64,000 nt of DNA, taken from Bugula neritina. Its lineage: Eukaryota > Bryozoa > Gymnolaemata > Cheilostomatida > Bugulidae. A program made the translations under genes and the position numbers. The stretch covers positions 28,260,004 through 28,324,003 of the forward strand of contig OZ037765.1 of assembly GCA_964035545.1 (NCBI GenBank). The letters are read 5' to 3'. This document shows positions 1-12,542 of this stretch, piece by piece; within the stretch, counting starts at the first letter, position 1, and each line of letters opens with the position of its first letter. Under the pieces are notes generated by a model that saw only the letters and a program-made list of their open reading frames with translations, had not been told where the DNA came from and searched no databases.

Positions 1-72
1 TTGCTCTTTTGTAAGCTTACCAAAGACATTAAACCATGTATTGTATTTGACTGCATTACGCGTGTCTGTTAG

Positions 73-976
73 GATTCTGGATGGATGTCGGTCAACCTAA
101 GGATTTCTTAACTGGCATGTGTTTGTATCTCAACTCTTTGAAACAAAAATCTCCTCATATGTTACATGAAGGGCAGGGCATCGTAGGAAATGTTTTAGTG
201 GTAAGTTTGACCATCTATTAGTATGCATACATCATATATGTTTGTAGTAAAATAGTTTCCACACATCTTTTATTTTTAATTAATTAAGACGACCTGTGCC
301 AATTTTTGCTAACAGAAATTGCAACAGAAGTTTGTAACTTTTATAGTATGTTATTTTGATTCATCAAAATAGTGAAATAGTAATGTTTTGATTGATCATG
401 TATATAATGTGTGTGTTTGTATATGTGCATATAATTATAAATTCGTGACATTCGTTATTCATGATGTAGGATCCAAGTGCTAAGATTGGCCAAGGGTGTA
501 GAATTGGACCTGACGTGGTCATTGGACCAGATGTCGTTGTGGAGGATGGTGCGTGTGTCAAGAGATCCACTCTTCTCAAAGGGTCACGGTGTAAATCACA
601 TGCATGGCTCAAGTCATGCATAGTTGGTTGGAGAAGCACCGTTGGACCATGGGTAGGCGTTGAAAGTCATGTTTGATGGTTTGAAACTTTGTTGGATGGT
701 CATGGTCGGTTTATATCATCATTTAGCATTAGTTGAAACTTAGAAAGAAGTAACTTTACATGCAATAAGTTCCATTCTTATGTTTTGTAATTTCTGTTAT
801 TCACTGGCAATATTTAGACCACTGATCCTTAAATGTGTTGTTAGGTCCGAATGGAGAATGTGAGTGTCCTGGGAGAAGACGTGCAAGTAAAAGATGAGTT
901 ATACATAAATGGAGCCCTGGTTTTGCCCCATAAAAGTATAGCAGCCTCAGTCCCTGACCCCAAGATAATCATGTAA
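73..976 (+). CDS. GMPPB: Mannose-1-phosphate guanyltransferase beta (GMPPB), 3' end only
   Basis: GMPPB makes GDP-mannose from mannose-1-phosphate and GTP in the cytosol, feeding N-glycosylation, O-mannosylation and GPI-anchor synthesis. Only the last three coding exons are in the window: 73-200, 470-652 and 845-976; earlier exons lie to the left. The visible part starts in the [15 protein letters not shown] segment that follows the nucleotidyl-transferase domain. It continues into the left-handed beta-helix of hexapeptide repeats ([19 protein letters not shown], then VVVEDGACV and [11 protein letters not shown]). It ends in LPHKSI...SVPDPKIIM, the typical GMPPB C-terminus; the IIM ending separates it from GMPPA. 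Introns are bounded by GT/AG and phases join cleanly. Bases 1-72 are intron. The gene converges on TDG. Identification is secure; the catalytic N-terminal domain cannot be judged. Confidence 0.95.
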
Positions 977-1879
977 TCAACATTCATCTCATCGTCCTAG
1001 AAAATTCTGCTTAAATACTAAAATAATATTGTTTTGCATCTTATGATTATGTATAATTGTTATTTATTAGTTAGGCTTATTTACACAAAATATCAGCTAA
1101 AATATTTTAGATCTTGTTGCAGAATATCTATTGCTTCTAGCTATTTCAAATGTTAGAATTCTCAATATAATCAGGTCTTAGAGGTACACATGTTTCAGTC
1201 ATTTTACACAACATAGAAGCTACATTCCTGACTTTTAGTAATGCTTGCCTGCTTCCTGTCAGCTGAGATAAAATAATTCAGTTTATGAATTTTTTTATTT
1301 TATTTATGTAACTTTTTTCGCTTTTTATACAATATTAATAGGCATAATCAAAATTAGTTGTTTTGATTGCACTCTAAAAATTTATGAAGCTTAACAAAAA
1401 ATCATGCAAACAGTTACCAACAGCAAAATTTGAAAATAAACAGGTGAAAACCTGAGACAAGAGTCTATTTTACACATGATATATATAGAAACATTGTTTT
1501 ATAGCCAGTAGTACAAATGTTACAAAGAGGTACAGCTGATACTAATTGTTGTACAAGAAATTGGCTCAAAAATTAACTGTTCAAACATAAAGATTAAAAC
1601 TCAATTTTAAACACATACATAATATACATTATAACAAAAAATCACTACCAAAATTTATAGTATATATAAATAGATAGACACAAAAAGATATTGAAATTTA
1701 ACAACCCCACAATAAGACATAACTGTACAAACATGCAGGCAAATAGATTTGAAATCATAAAAATCTAGTAATTCTCGAAGAAAACTTTTTGGGGCCATGA
1801 CTATTCTAGACGAGAAACAAAATAACTTAGCAAGTGGACACCAGGCTGTCCACCAACCTTTATACTGGCATGGTAAGTA
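977..1879. other. Convergent 3' region between GMPPB and TDG
   Basis: No coding potential is visible. The two genes end tail-to-tail here. A plus-strand AATAAA at 1435-1440 could serve GMPPB. TTTATT at about 1294-1299 reads AATAAA on the minus strand and could serve TDG. If both are used, the 3' UTRs overlap. This is inference from signals only. Confidence 0.5.
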
Positions 1880-4800
1880 TTATTGTGCAGCATTAGGTAT
1901 GTTCTGTAGCCAGTTGGCTACTGTGCTTGCTGAATCTGCTTTAGGCAGAGAATCTAGTGAGGCTTGAGTAAGGTTACTCTGACTGGACATGGCTGGGGAA
2001 CTGGCTTCTTGTGGCAAACTATCACTAACTCCTGCAGTTGCACCGGCTTGGCTGACATTCATAGATGGGTGAAGTGCAGATGCTGCTGCTACTGCTTGTT
2101 GGTGGGCAATATGAGGTGCAGTTGGAATGGTAGAATATGGGTTTGCCATAAAAGAAGTATTTGAAGGATGAGGGAGGTAATTCCAATAGCAAGAATATTG
2201 TGGGTACGGTGGTAAGGAAGTGGAGGTTGCTGCTGAGTAGGTTGGTATATCACGACATCCAGACCAGTCCAACATTTCCTGTTTGACTGTAGAAGGTACT
2301 GAAACTGGCATCATTAGACTAGGGTGCAAGCTGTTGCCATTCAAAGAGCGTTGCATCATAGAAGAAGCTGCAAGTGATTGCTGTTGCTGCTGAAACAAAG
2401 AGGCATTTATACTTTGTGTAAGTAATGCAGTCAAGTCTTTGTCAGGATGAGTGCCATCCATCACCTCTTGTTTGATGCTCATGTTGAGTGGCAGCGGGGA
2501 GTTGCGTTGTATTTGCGATTGCTTCAGATCAGAGAAAACAGAATTTTGCGAATGATGGATATCCATATTACTTTTATAGTTTAGAAAATTCTTCGGTTGT
2601 GGAACTGGATTACTAGCTGCAATTTTGCCAATGGTAGACTGTTCATTTTTTAAATTGTCAATCGGTTTTTCTTTTTTCGGCCGTCCTCTAGATTTTTTGG
2701 GTTTGTCAGTTGTCTGCTTCTGATCACTAGTTATGGTAGACACACCTTTTATTTGAACTTGATTATCATTCGCTTTAGCGGTTGCTTCCATTGGCTCTTC
2801 TTTAACTTCTTTTTTAACTTTTTGTGGAGCCGTAACTAATTTAAAGTCCGGAAAAGTAACAGTAGATCTGTCTATACCCTCTACTGAGCCATGAGCTCTA
2901 ATGTGGTCGCGAACTAACTTTAATGCATTATAGAAAGGAACTTTATCTACAGCCCTGGGTAGCTGAGTACACCGAGCACTTGAAGATGGATTCACAAACA
3001 CACACTGCAACAGAGAAGGTTCTTAGTTCATACTACAACAATGCTGAGAGCAAAGTTTTACTTTAAACTTCTTGAAAAAACTTTGTATTCAATATGAAAA
3101 CTAGACTCTAGGTTATTAAATGACTTCAAGGCATAATATATTCAACACTCCCATTTCAGGTTCAAGGGGCAATAAATTGAACCTGATACACATACATCAT
3201 GGGACTGAGAAATTGAATGAGTTGGAATTTTCTGAAAACTATTTAATCTGTTTTATTTTAGCAACATCTGAATAAACAGTAAAATATGACTAATGTTTGA
3301 GCAATTACATAAAAATTATAGAAAACATTCCTATCAATTATTTAAGATTGATTTTCCAATGTAATCATGGAATAAAATGATGTAGTTATATTGACATTGA
3401 GTTGCTATTTGTAGCTGCATGTATTTGCATGTGAAAAAGGACAACTCCTCATAAATTTTAATATAATAATTTTTTGCTCCCCCAGCAAGCCTTCCTCGCA
3501 AAAAGCGCATAATAATGACTAAATTTCAACGAATTTGAACTCCTGGTACGAATTTTAAAGAATTATATAAGCAGCTTGATGCAAGGCACATTGAAGAGTA
3601 TTGAAAAGGTAAAATATAACAGAGTTTGACAATGGAAGGCATACTACCTAATACTATGACAGAACAATCGTAAAAATAAAATTAGTAATCTACAGGGCTC
3701 TTGACAGCGATGTACACAATTTAGAAACTTTGTATCTTACTTTTGAAAAAAACAGCATCCAAAGATTGGCGTGAAATAGTTGATCTCCCATTCCAACTTA
3801 TAAATTAGGCAGTATTTTTATTTTAGGTCACTTATTAGAAAAGACAGCAACTTGTAGAGTAAAGTATAATAGGCACAGGGCAATCGTTTAACAAACTGGA
3901 AATTGTTGAGAGGGAAAAATGAAAATCATTTCAATAAAATGATGGCCACAAACATAATAGAAGTGTCATTGTTTGGGAAGTAGGTGATACATTCACAAGT
4001 GCTTAACCAAGTTGATTGGACTTTCATTAGAAATACAACCCAAGTGTCAGTCAGAGGCACTTGTGAGCAAATTTTATAGCATATCTTACAAGAATTTACA
4101 AATACCACTCGTCTTAGCTGTAGTTAAGCTAAGGGCAGGTCAGTTATGATACCAAGTCATTTAAATTGCAGATTTCATGTCTCATCACAAAGGCAAGACT
4201 ATATTGCTATGAACTGACTCATATATGCCATAAAGAAGACAAAGGACCAAGGCTGCAGTAACTATCACAACATATACCCATAGATACATCAACTCGTATC
4301 TCCACCAAATATCATTGTTCTTGAAGAGGCATTGTTAGTTTTGTAAATGAAATTAATACAATACTACTACCTATACTACTAACGCAGAACAAGTAGTAGT
4401 ATAGTAATTACTCTGCTATAGTAACTACTCTTCCAGTGACTACTCAATGTAGAAGTCATCACAATGTACTCACTGTGTTCGGACAGCCAGGGAAAGGCTC
4501 AGGCTGCAGGCCAAAGTGAAACTTTTTGTGTCCACAGAACACTTCATAGATGCCTTTCCCGTTGAACAATGCAATTTTTGGCAAATATTTGAGCATTTTC
4601 TGTTTGAGTATTTCGCCACCTTCAAATATTTCTTTTCTACAAACCATGAAACATTGCCAACATAAGTTTCATGAAGTGTATACTTTAATAAATTCCTCTG
4701 AAAGTTGACTCCATTTGTTTTGTAAATACGTATAATGTAAGCTAGCTAATGTTTGGGTAACGAAATAGGAAAAGGAAAAATCCAAGTAACACTCATTCAA

Positions 4801-7800
4801 ACTAGCCAATGTGGGTAAGGCATCACAAGAATTTCAAAAAGTCACACTTGAAGAAAAAAAATTCTAGAAAAATAAATTAGTTTTTCAAGAAAATTACAGC
4901 CAGTACTTCAGAAAAATAGTAAAAAATGAGTTTTCATTTTTAAAAACTTTATGATACTGCATCTGTAAGAAGCAGGTTTAAGAAGTAACAACTACCTGGT
5001 CAGATCAGCACTGCCCCGGGTAGTTCGGGCCACAATGTTGGTGAAACCAATGCCATAGTTCAATAGCTCGGCATCCTGGAGGGCATTCATTGGCTCAGGA
5101 ATCATGCCAGACAGATAGAGACATTTCCCTAACAGAATCACAACACATGTGTATTGTAATTGACATCTTCAGTCCAGAATAAACACCAGTTTCTAGTTTG
5201 TTTTCATATTTGTATGCATACAATAGTCTAGTACAAGGGCAGTATGCATACATTAGTAAACTACTAGTAGGTTCTATGATTTATAGCAGTTAGAAATAAC
5301 TCCGAGGTGATAACTGAAATACGATATGGGTGACCGCTTAATATACGTTTATCATTATTAATGTGGCTAGTACGGCTAGTTGATGATGATCTATCTAACT
5401 GTAACTAATTCATCAGAACCTAAGCCAGTCTAATCATTACTGAGAACAACCATTCATAAAGACTGTATTCTCTTTCATGCACTGTAACTAAGACATCACT
5501 TTCACCACGCGTTAGTGGAGATTGCTTAGCTTGGTTGTTGCTCTCTCAGGTCAAACATACAACCTATACAAAATAGTCTTAAAGACAGATCTTGTTATGC
5601 TTCAAGCTCAGCTAGTAGGTTTAACATTTCTATGTCTATATTGGTGTATCTTACTGTCAAATATGTCGGGACTATTAAAGAAGGTGGTGATGGAATAGCT
5701 TAAGGTAACAATACTTACAGAAATGGTTCCCGGGACCAGCATAGTGGTGCTGTACGTAAGCCGCTGTTAGACCAGGATTTATGCCTACCTGTATAAAGGG
5801 AGAAATATTTGTGACAGCAATAATCTGTTGTACTAATACACGAAAAAGGTGGCAGCCAAATACTTCCACCTCACGTATTTGGGGAATGTACAGGTTTGGC
5901 CATTTTACAAGGTGCCTGCACTGCCCACACTTCAAATCAGAAGACAATACGAGAAAGAACACAACACCAAAATTGAAATAACAATATCATGAAAAGCTGT
6001 AATATTATGTAGGATATGTGACAAAAGGTGGTATTCTACAGTAGTTGAGAATAGCAGATATTATGTTACCAATCAGTTTCATGACTGGCACACAACATAA
6101 CATAATACATTGTGACACAGGCTGTATTAATAGTTTACTTGTATGACTGTGTGTTCAACATCCATAACACTCACAAGCCATTACACATGACTACAACCTT
6201 TGGTATTATGACAAGTAGGAGAGGAATGAAGTCAACTAGTAAAGGAGAAAAATCAAAACCTGGTACAGCAAGAAACTTTCACTATTGAATATGTCAAAGC
6301 ATCTGCATTGTAAGGAGTCAGTACAATAAGTGAAAGTTTTCCACTAAACATCATGTAATCAAAACTCAACTCAACTTAGAAAAGGTAAAATAGTTTTTAG
6401 TATTTTCTAAAATCTACAGATTTGCAGTGAAAAATGGATAAAAGAATTATATTGCTATTGACTAAGCATAAGGATGGAATTAGACAGTAATAAAATAGCT
6501 ATGCAATCAGAGTGACACTGTAATTACCCTAATCCGCACTGACTTTCACACCCAGCACAAAAACTTAAATTATTAAACATTCTATTATTGCTTAAAGGCG
6601 AAATTTATACTGTTGGCTTCTGACAGAAAGTAAATAAAACCTTTGCTTTACTACTAGAAGAGTTAGAAGAGAGGAATTAGGAAGCAAACACTGTACATGC
6701 TAGCTACACCTTCATTGCACCACACACTTAGGATTTAGTGTACATACTACATAACTACAAGATGTCTTTACGTTCTGTAGATACAAAGATGCCTGAGATG
6801 ACAATGGCCAAACTAATAATTTCCAAACTTTACAGTGAATTGCTATTGTGTGCTACACAACTATAGCACGAGGGCACCAGCTTCAAACAGCGAAACACTC
6901 CACTAGAATCTGGCTCACTCAACAGCAGTGTTGGAGTGCAAGCTTACAGCCATTTTATTATAATGAAAACTACAATGAGATTCTTAGGTAAAGATTTCTT
7001 GTCAGATTTTAAAGAAAATGCCTTACATGGTAAAATATATGCCACATATTTATTAAAAAAAAAAGAAGTTAAGGCATCTTACAACATCACCCCATCTGGA
7101 TAACACGGCCTTCAGGGGTGTAGAACTTAGTGTTCTCTACACAGCAACTCCATGGCTGTCTGCGTATATGCTAGTGCAGCTTGGTGCACACTGAGTCAAG
7201 CACTACAGCACACTGAGTAGGTATAAACTAACTTACTATTAGAATATCCAGATCTTCGCGGATGTGATCTGGTAGCACTCTCGTGAGAACCTCTGCTTCT
7301 GTGGTGCCTGGTAATAATTGTATAGACTCAGTCTAGTATAAGTTTAGTTTAATGTAAGCACTTATTGCAACAAAATTTAAACACAATTCTTAATAGAGCC
7401 TCTTTTAATAAAAATAGTCATTTGATAGACTAAACCTGCTGAAATAATATGTTGATGTGTACAGTTTTGCAGGTTAAAAAACACATATTTTATATTATAA
7501 ATTATACTATTATATGATTATACTGCTGTGAGATAGAAGTTAAATATGAAAAAAAATTGATGGAAATGAGAGACCAACCTTTAAATCGGTCTCTCTTTTT
7601 CTTCTGAACCACCATATGATCCTGTATCTGTGATTGTGAGTTAGTATTTGAATCGGGAAGGTCTTTTGGCTCGGCTTTAACTTTTTTCGCTTTGCTACCA
7701 CCAGTTTTCCTGGCATTTGGCCTTTTAACCGCTTCAACCGGTGATGGCGTAGGCAAGGCGGTGGCTGAAGGAACACTTCCAACCACAGGTGTTGCGGTTG

Positions 7801-8462
7801 TGGCAGTGTATGTAGAGGGAGATTGACTGCCATAGCCAGGATCTAGCACCTCTTCTTTTACTAGTCTAAAACCGTTATATTAGAAATTATATAATTTTAC
7901 AGACATTTATGATGTATCAAGTGCACAGTTCTAAAAGACTTACAAGACAGCATGTTGATTTCAGTTGCTATTTTACAGTGTATAATTTCCCAACTTACAT
8001 TTATATTAGGAGTATAATTTTCAATCTATATAACAGTTGCAGCCAACAAAAAATAAAAGGCTTTTAGCCTGCTTTCGACATTAAAAGTAGAAACTGATTT
8101 GACCTTGACATTCATTTACTTGTAAAGAGCCTTCAGAAACAGATAACACTTACAAGGCAACAACTTATAAAACACAAATTTTGAAACATTTTCAAAATTT
8201 TAATGCAATGGAGATCAAATACATCACGTATGCAGAAATATCATGCTTTTCCCCATGTATCAACATGACATTACAGTTCAACTTAAAGGTTTGAAAAACT
8301 AAAGATTTGTAGTGTTTTAGCAGTAGACTGTCAACCTTAGCAAGCACATTTCCACATTATATGTCTACAAGGCATAGTTTACCTGGTATATGGACCTGCA
8401 CCAATATGAGAAGAGAGCAAGTCCCTCACACCTCCGGCAGGTATAGTCTGCGTGGCAGCCAT
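1880..8462 (-). CDS. TDG: G/T mismatch-specific thymine DNA glycosylase (TDG)
   Basis: TDG excises T or U from G mismatches, and 5-formyl/5-carboxylcytosine, in nuclear base excision repair and DNA demethylation. Seven coding exons (- strand order): 8383-8462, 7579-7865, 7237-7307, 5719-5788, 4996-5128, 4474-4636, 1880-3004; total 1929 nt, 642 aa. The ATG at 8462 is the first in frame after an in-frame TAA. The catalytic domain begins at DRFKG (about 118). It holds motif GINPG at 148-152 (N150 matches the catalytic Asn), HHYAGPGNHFWKC, YGIGFTNIVARTT, KIALFNGKGIYE, and the NPSSSAR motif at 273-279. The N-terminus is Lys-rich. The C-terminal tail (about 360 aa, far longer than the human one) has an AT-hook-like RGRPKK near 374-379 and is rich in Gln, Ser and Ala. 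VKEE/IKQE/VKQE motifs at K30, K336, K446 and K509 look like SUMO sites (inference). Introns 3005-4473, 5129-5718 and 5789-7236 hold nothing I recognise. Confidence 0.95.
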
Positions 8463-9919
8463 ATCCAAGTCCTCAGCAGGTTAAACCGACTGGTTCTAAC
8501 CTGACTGAAGGACGGAGGTTCAAGGCCAGCAACTAATCAGACACATTCAAATATTTTATTACAAGATAAAGTAAGGTACAATTCTGGGTCTTTTAAGTGA
8601 AGAGATAATCTTTTATTGGAAAAAATTTCAAATTTAGATGTCAGATAAATAAAATAAACAGCAATTAAACAACCCAAAGCCTATCGTATTGTTTATTAAG
8701 TGAACAACAAACATTGTGCAAAGTTTCACAACTAGTTTTTAAATAAGTTGCAACTAAAATTTTTTAGTTTTCAATAAAATTAATTAAACCTCTACCACAA
8801 TATTAGTCATTTCTTTTTTAAAAGTTAATCGTAAGCATTTATTTAAGATATTTTAGTTTGAAAATAGTTTGAAACAATTTATTTCTGTTAATTAAAATAT
8901 AAAACTAGTATTGTTTTTTTGTTTATAACTTCTAAAATTATAGGACTTAATATTTATATTGTTATTCACATTAACCGTATCACAAAATAACAGTTACATA
9001 AGCATGGATACTCATCTAAGCCTTTGTTAGATTTATTAAAATAAACTTACTATAATATTAACAATTTTCACTAAAATAATTTAAAATTTCGATTTATGAC
9101 ATTATAGCCTCATTCAAAAAACTAAATAGCTATAAAATCAGCAACTTTTTATGAAAATTATGTACCATGTGCTAGATTCTCATCAAAGCCCATTGTTAGG
9201 GAGGTAGGATAAAATGATGTATATTGTACTTTACATTAAAAACAATAAACAATTATGAAAATATCATATATTGAATACTGCTTTCCTATTTATGAACCAT
9301 AAATATCTTTTTATGCATACTGGAGCAACCAGAACACAACACAAAAAATTAAATTATTTTTCAATTTGATTTTCAACATTGATATAAACTAAACACATCA
9401 CAACAAATTTTGTCCGCAGTACCAGTTCACAATAAAATTGCATTCTTGAAAAATATACAAGTAAATGCAATACAGTGAATTATACATAAAAAATAATTCA
9501 TTAGCCCAGATCCAAGGAGAAATACTACTGGTTATCACAATGACAAGTTATTTATATCTTCTGAAGACTGGATCATCAGAGATGGTTGAATTAGATAGAT
9601 TCCAACTTTCATCCATTCTAATTTTGAGTTTATAATAGCCACATTACATAATATTTAGCTAAAATAAGTCCACATTGATGTGTGATTTTAAATGATTACA
9701 TGAGCGTTTATTAAAAAATCATAACAGTAAACATGCGTTTCATAGTAATTCAGACTCTTACAATCATAGTGTTGGCCAATAATAATACATTAATAGCATT
9801 AAATCTACGGTAATAGTCATACTTGGTCCTTAGAAATATATCAACTTATAGTTCTACGAAAAACCTCCTCAAGGAATGGTAATATTTGATATTACTTTTT
9901 CATTCAAGATCAAATATTA
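8463..9919. other. AT-rich non-coding stretch upstream of the TDG ATG
   Basis: Extremely AT-rich sequence with no supported ORF, RNA gene or repeat that I can recognise. It is probably 5' UTR plus the first intron of TDG, because a candidate upstream non-coding exon ends at 11710. The acceptor for that intron could be one of the CAG/TAG sites in 8490-8520. Low certainty. Confidence 0.4.
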
Positions 9920-10620
9920 AATGAAGTTCTGCAGAAATCCATACTGAGCCCTAGACTTTTCCTCATATGTATTAATGATTTACCTAATGCGATAGACTGT
10001 AAGATGAGCCTTTACACTGATGATACTTTAATTCATCAACACTTAAGCCTTAAAAATGATGCTGGGAAACTCCCACCAACTATTGTCATCCTAAACAAAT
10101 AATTTATTGAATGGAAGATGCCTTTCAATACGTCTGAAGACTAACAGTCCCAGCCAGTCTACAAACTTGATCTCACAAAACTAATATGGGTAAATGTAAC
10201 ATAATACTAAAGAGCTAGTACGCAAGCCAACCTGCAAATTGATAGACATGTCATAAAAGAACAGAAAAAGCAAATTGTTAGGGACAATCTAACACATATT
10301 TCTAGATACGCTAAATAATGAAAAATAAAAGACTACTAAAATACATTCTTAAATATGCTGCTAGCATGGGACTTTGTTAACCAGAAACAGGTTGAAGAAT
10401 TTCAGCAAATACAGAATTATGAATTTAACTTTGTTGGAGGACTTTGCGGACAAGACAGTTCCAATGAAGCCAAGGTCCGAGTACAATTACAGGCTCTCAA
10501 AGAATATAGCAAGAACCATAGATTAGGAATTTTATTAATAATTCTTTAGCACAAAAACCATCATAATGACCTGGCCTCACACTATGATGAGCTCATGTAT
10601 GACTACACTCATAGCACTAG
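9920..10620 (+). pseudogene. Decayed non-LTR retrotransposon (LINE) reverse transcriptase
   Basis: Translation of about 9923-10060 reads VLQKSILSPRLFLICINDLP followed by a degraded active-site block, LYTDDTLIHQH. This corresponds to the LINE reverse-transcriptase motifs V.QGSVLGPLLFL.YINDLP and FADDT, so one of the two catalytic aspartates' contexts is altered (YTDD for FADD). A FIEWKMPFN stretch near 10095 matches the W..WKM.FN segment that follows in CR1/L2/Jockey-type elements. Frameshifts and stops interrupt the rest. A later block (10355-10560, ending near LQALKEYSKNHRLGILL) resembles the C-terminal region of the same ORF. The copy is inactive. It lies upstream of TDG, in the same orientation as the UQCC unit. 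Family assignment (CR1-like) is approximate. Confidence 0.7.
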
Positions 10621-10979
10621 GACCACCCAGTGAGCTGCCAGGGAAGAACTTGTCCTTATAACTGCCTAATTCCAGATCTACCACAGTAGGTTCTTGTCAA
10701 AAACTATTAGAAAAATCAGATGAAACAAAGTGAAAGTAAACCCATAAATATTGATATTCATATTGGTATACGACTCTCAAACTGAAATACAACCCAGTAA
10801 AGTATTTAGGTCTGCCATTATAATTGTCATTATAACTACATCGTCACTTATCCTTAGGAGCATGCAATTGAACTCCTAGTTTAAAAAACAGAAATTTTCT
10901 GACAACCCTGCTATTACTGACTAACTGATTATTGTGAATCATTGCGATTTTCATTTTGTGAAGCAATGCCATAGAGCTG

Positions 10980-11180
10980 AAACTAATGACTAATCAATAT
11001 CATAATGGTAATGAATATGATGGTCATTATCATAATGATTAATGACCAAATTCAATGTGAGTGAATCAATATAATACATTGTCAACATTATCATTATGAT
11101 TTAATTTTATCATCATGATCATGAAGTCATCGACTTCGAGGTTGACATCATTATGATTATGATTATGATTTATCATTATA
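10980..11180. repeat. Degenerate ATTATG / ATCATG simple-repeat tract
   Basis: Irregular runs of (ATTATG)n and (CATCATGAT)n, with many short self-complementary pieces such as TCATTATGAT. No coding potential. It merges into the six-base periodic arrays to its right. Confidence 0.6.
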
Positions 11181-11209
11181 AATATAATTAGCCACTAATC
11201 ATTAGGTTT

Positions 11210-11560
11210 AGCTGCAAGACTAAAACTAAGAGTAAGAGTAACTGTAAGTGTAAGAGTTAGACCTACATTTGGAGTTAGAGTAAGACTCAGACTGAGACAT
11301 TGACAAGACTAACACCAACAGTTTGAGTTACAGTATCATTATGAGTATGAATAACTTATGGTTGTGAGTGCAACTCTTACGACTTACTGTTTTAGTTACA
11401 CTAACACTTACAGTTTGAGGTACACTTGGAGTTAGTCTTACTCTAATACTAATAGTAATAGTTATACTTATAGTAATTCTCTCAATAATATTAATTCTGA
11501 TTCTCTAACAGTAACACTTACACTAACTCCAAGACTAAGAGCAAAGCCAAAGGCAAATGT
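11210..11560. repeat. Degenerate 6-bp periodic array (AGTAAG/ACTTAC type)
   Basis: The sequence drifts through hexamers such as AGTAAG, TGTAAG, AGTTAG and ACTTAC while keeping a six-base phase. The G-rich strand sense flips near 11360. It resembles the tracts at 12110-12490 and 29195-29650, so it looks like a dispersed satellite-like family, not a random microsatellite. Confidence 0.65.
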
Positions 11561-11709
11561 AAGGTTTAATTAAAATCAAGCACCTCCATCTTCAACTAAT
11601 AAAAAGAATCACAACTGAACAACTTTCAATAAGTAATTTAATAGGTGTATGATGGCCATAAAAAATTATTAATATGCTAACAGTTATAGAACAGTCTCCA
11701 ACCTCTTAC

Positions 11710-11768
11710 CTGAATAAACTTTCAGTTGCTTATCTTTTGTGTCTGTGGCTGGAATCGCCTTGATCAAA
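11710..11768 (-). other. Possible upstream non-coding exon of TDG
   Basis: On the minus strand, a moderately GC-rich stretch ends in TTTATTCAG followed by the good donor GTAAGAGG (exon edge at 11710). It sits about 3.2 kb upstream of the TDG ATG, which itself lacks an obvious promoter. A 5' UTR exon is the simplest reading. The upper boundary is a guess and no transcript evidence is available. Confidence 0.3.
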
Positions 11769-11879
11769 CGTAAATACATTATAGCCTTAGTAACATGAAA
11801 GATCTTTTATAATAAATAAAAAAATAAAAATTGTATACAAATCAGTATAACGTATATTATTTCTTAGGCGCCCGAGCTA

Positions 11880-11990
11880 AAACTAATTGACCAAATGCGG
11901 CTTATGATTGGCTCAACATCGATTTTATGGTAATAATGTAAATGGCGGCCTTCATTAGTAACAACGGTTGCAGCTTTATCATATTTATAT
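11880..11990. promoter_or_regulatory. Candidate divergent promoter, TDG (-) / UQCC5-UQCC6 (+)
   Basis: The segment has locally higher GC. It contains ATTGG at 11907-11911 (CCAAT on the minus strand) and the YY1-like core AAATGGCGGCC at 11940-11950. It lies between the candidate TDG 5' exon and the plus-strand UQCC genes. Motif-based inference only. Confidence 0.35.
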
Positions 11991-12109
11991 AGTTATACAA
12001 CGAAAAATACTCAGACTGATATGTTGATCTACGTAGTCTTATGCTTACAGAATATCACTTTAATTATTAAAAATTCTAAAAAAATATATGAATGATAGAT
12101 AATAGTAGC

Positions 12110-12490
12110 CGGCTGTAGTACTAGTAGTAGTACTAATAGTAATAGTAATACTGTAATACTAATACTAATAGTAATACTGTAATACTAATACTAATACTAA
12201 TACTAATAGTAATAGTAATACTAATAGTAATAGTTATAGTAATACTAATAGTAATAGTTATAGTAATACTAATAGTAATACTTATACTTATAGTTATACA
12301 GTTATACTATAATACTAAATACTAATACTATACTAATACTAATAGTAATACTAATACTATAATATACTAGTAATAGTAATACTAATACCAAGTTGAAGTC
12401 CAATGGCAATGCCAATAGCCATAGCCCATTACCATAGACAATCGGCATAGCAATAGTAATACTAATACTAGTAATTCTACTCAGTCTCAC
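12110..12490. repeat. Degenerate TAATAC/TAATAG hexamer array
   Basis: About 380 bp of hexamers of the form TAATAC, TAATAG and TTATAG. A GC-richer core near 12396-12460 carries CCAATGGC, GCCAATAGCC and CCATTACC. The reverse-complement phase (ATTACT, TTAGTA) reappears at 12680-12720, so the two sides could pair. It probably lies in the 5' intron of the UQCC unit. Confidence 0.75.
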
Positions 12491-12511
12491 CGTGACAGCG
12501 TCAGCATGACC

Positions 12512-12542
12512 GTCATCATCATATCATGATGATGATGATGAC
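12512..12542. repeat. Short perfect-stem hairpin (GTCATCATCAT / ATGATGATGAC)
   Basis: GTCATCATCAT is followed within a few bases by its complement ATGATGATGATGAC. This is an inverted ATC trinucleotide repeat able to fold into a stem-loop. No known function. Confidence 0.6.

Noticed and set aside
1964-2164. Plus-strand ORF opposite the TDG tail
   Set aside because: Shadow of the Gln/Ser-rich TDG terminal exon.
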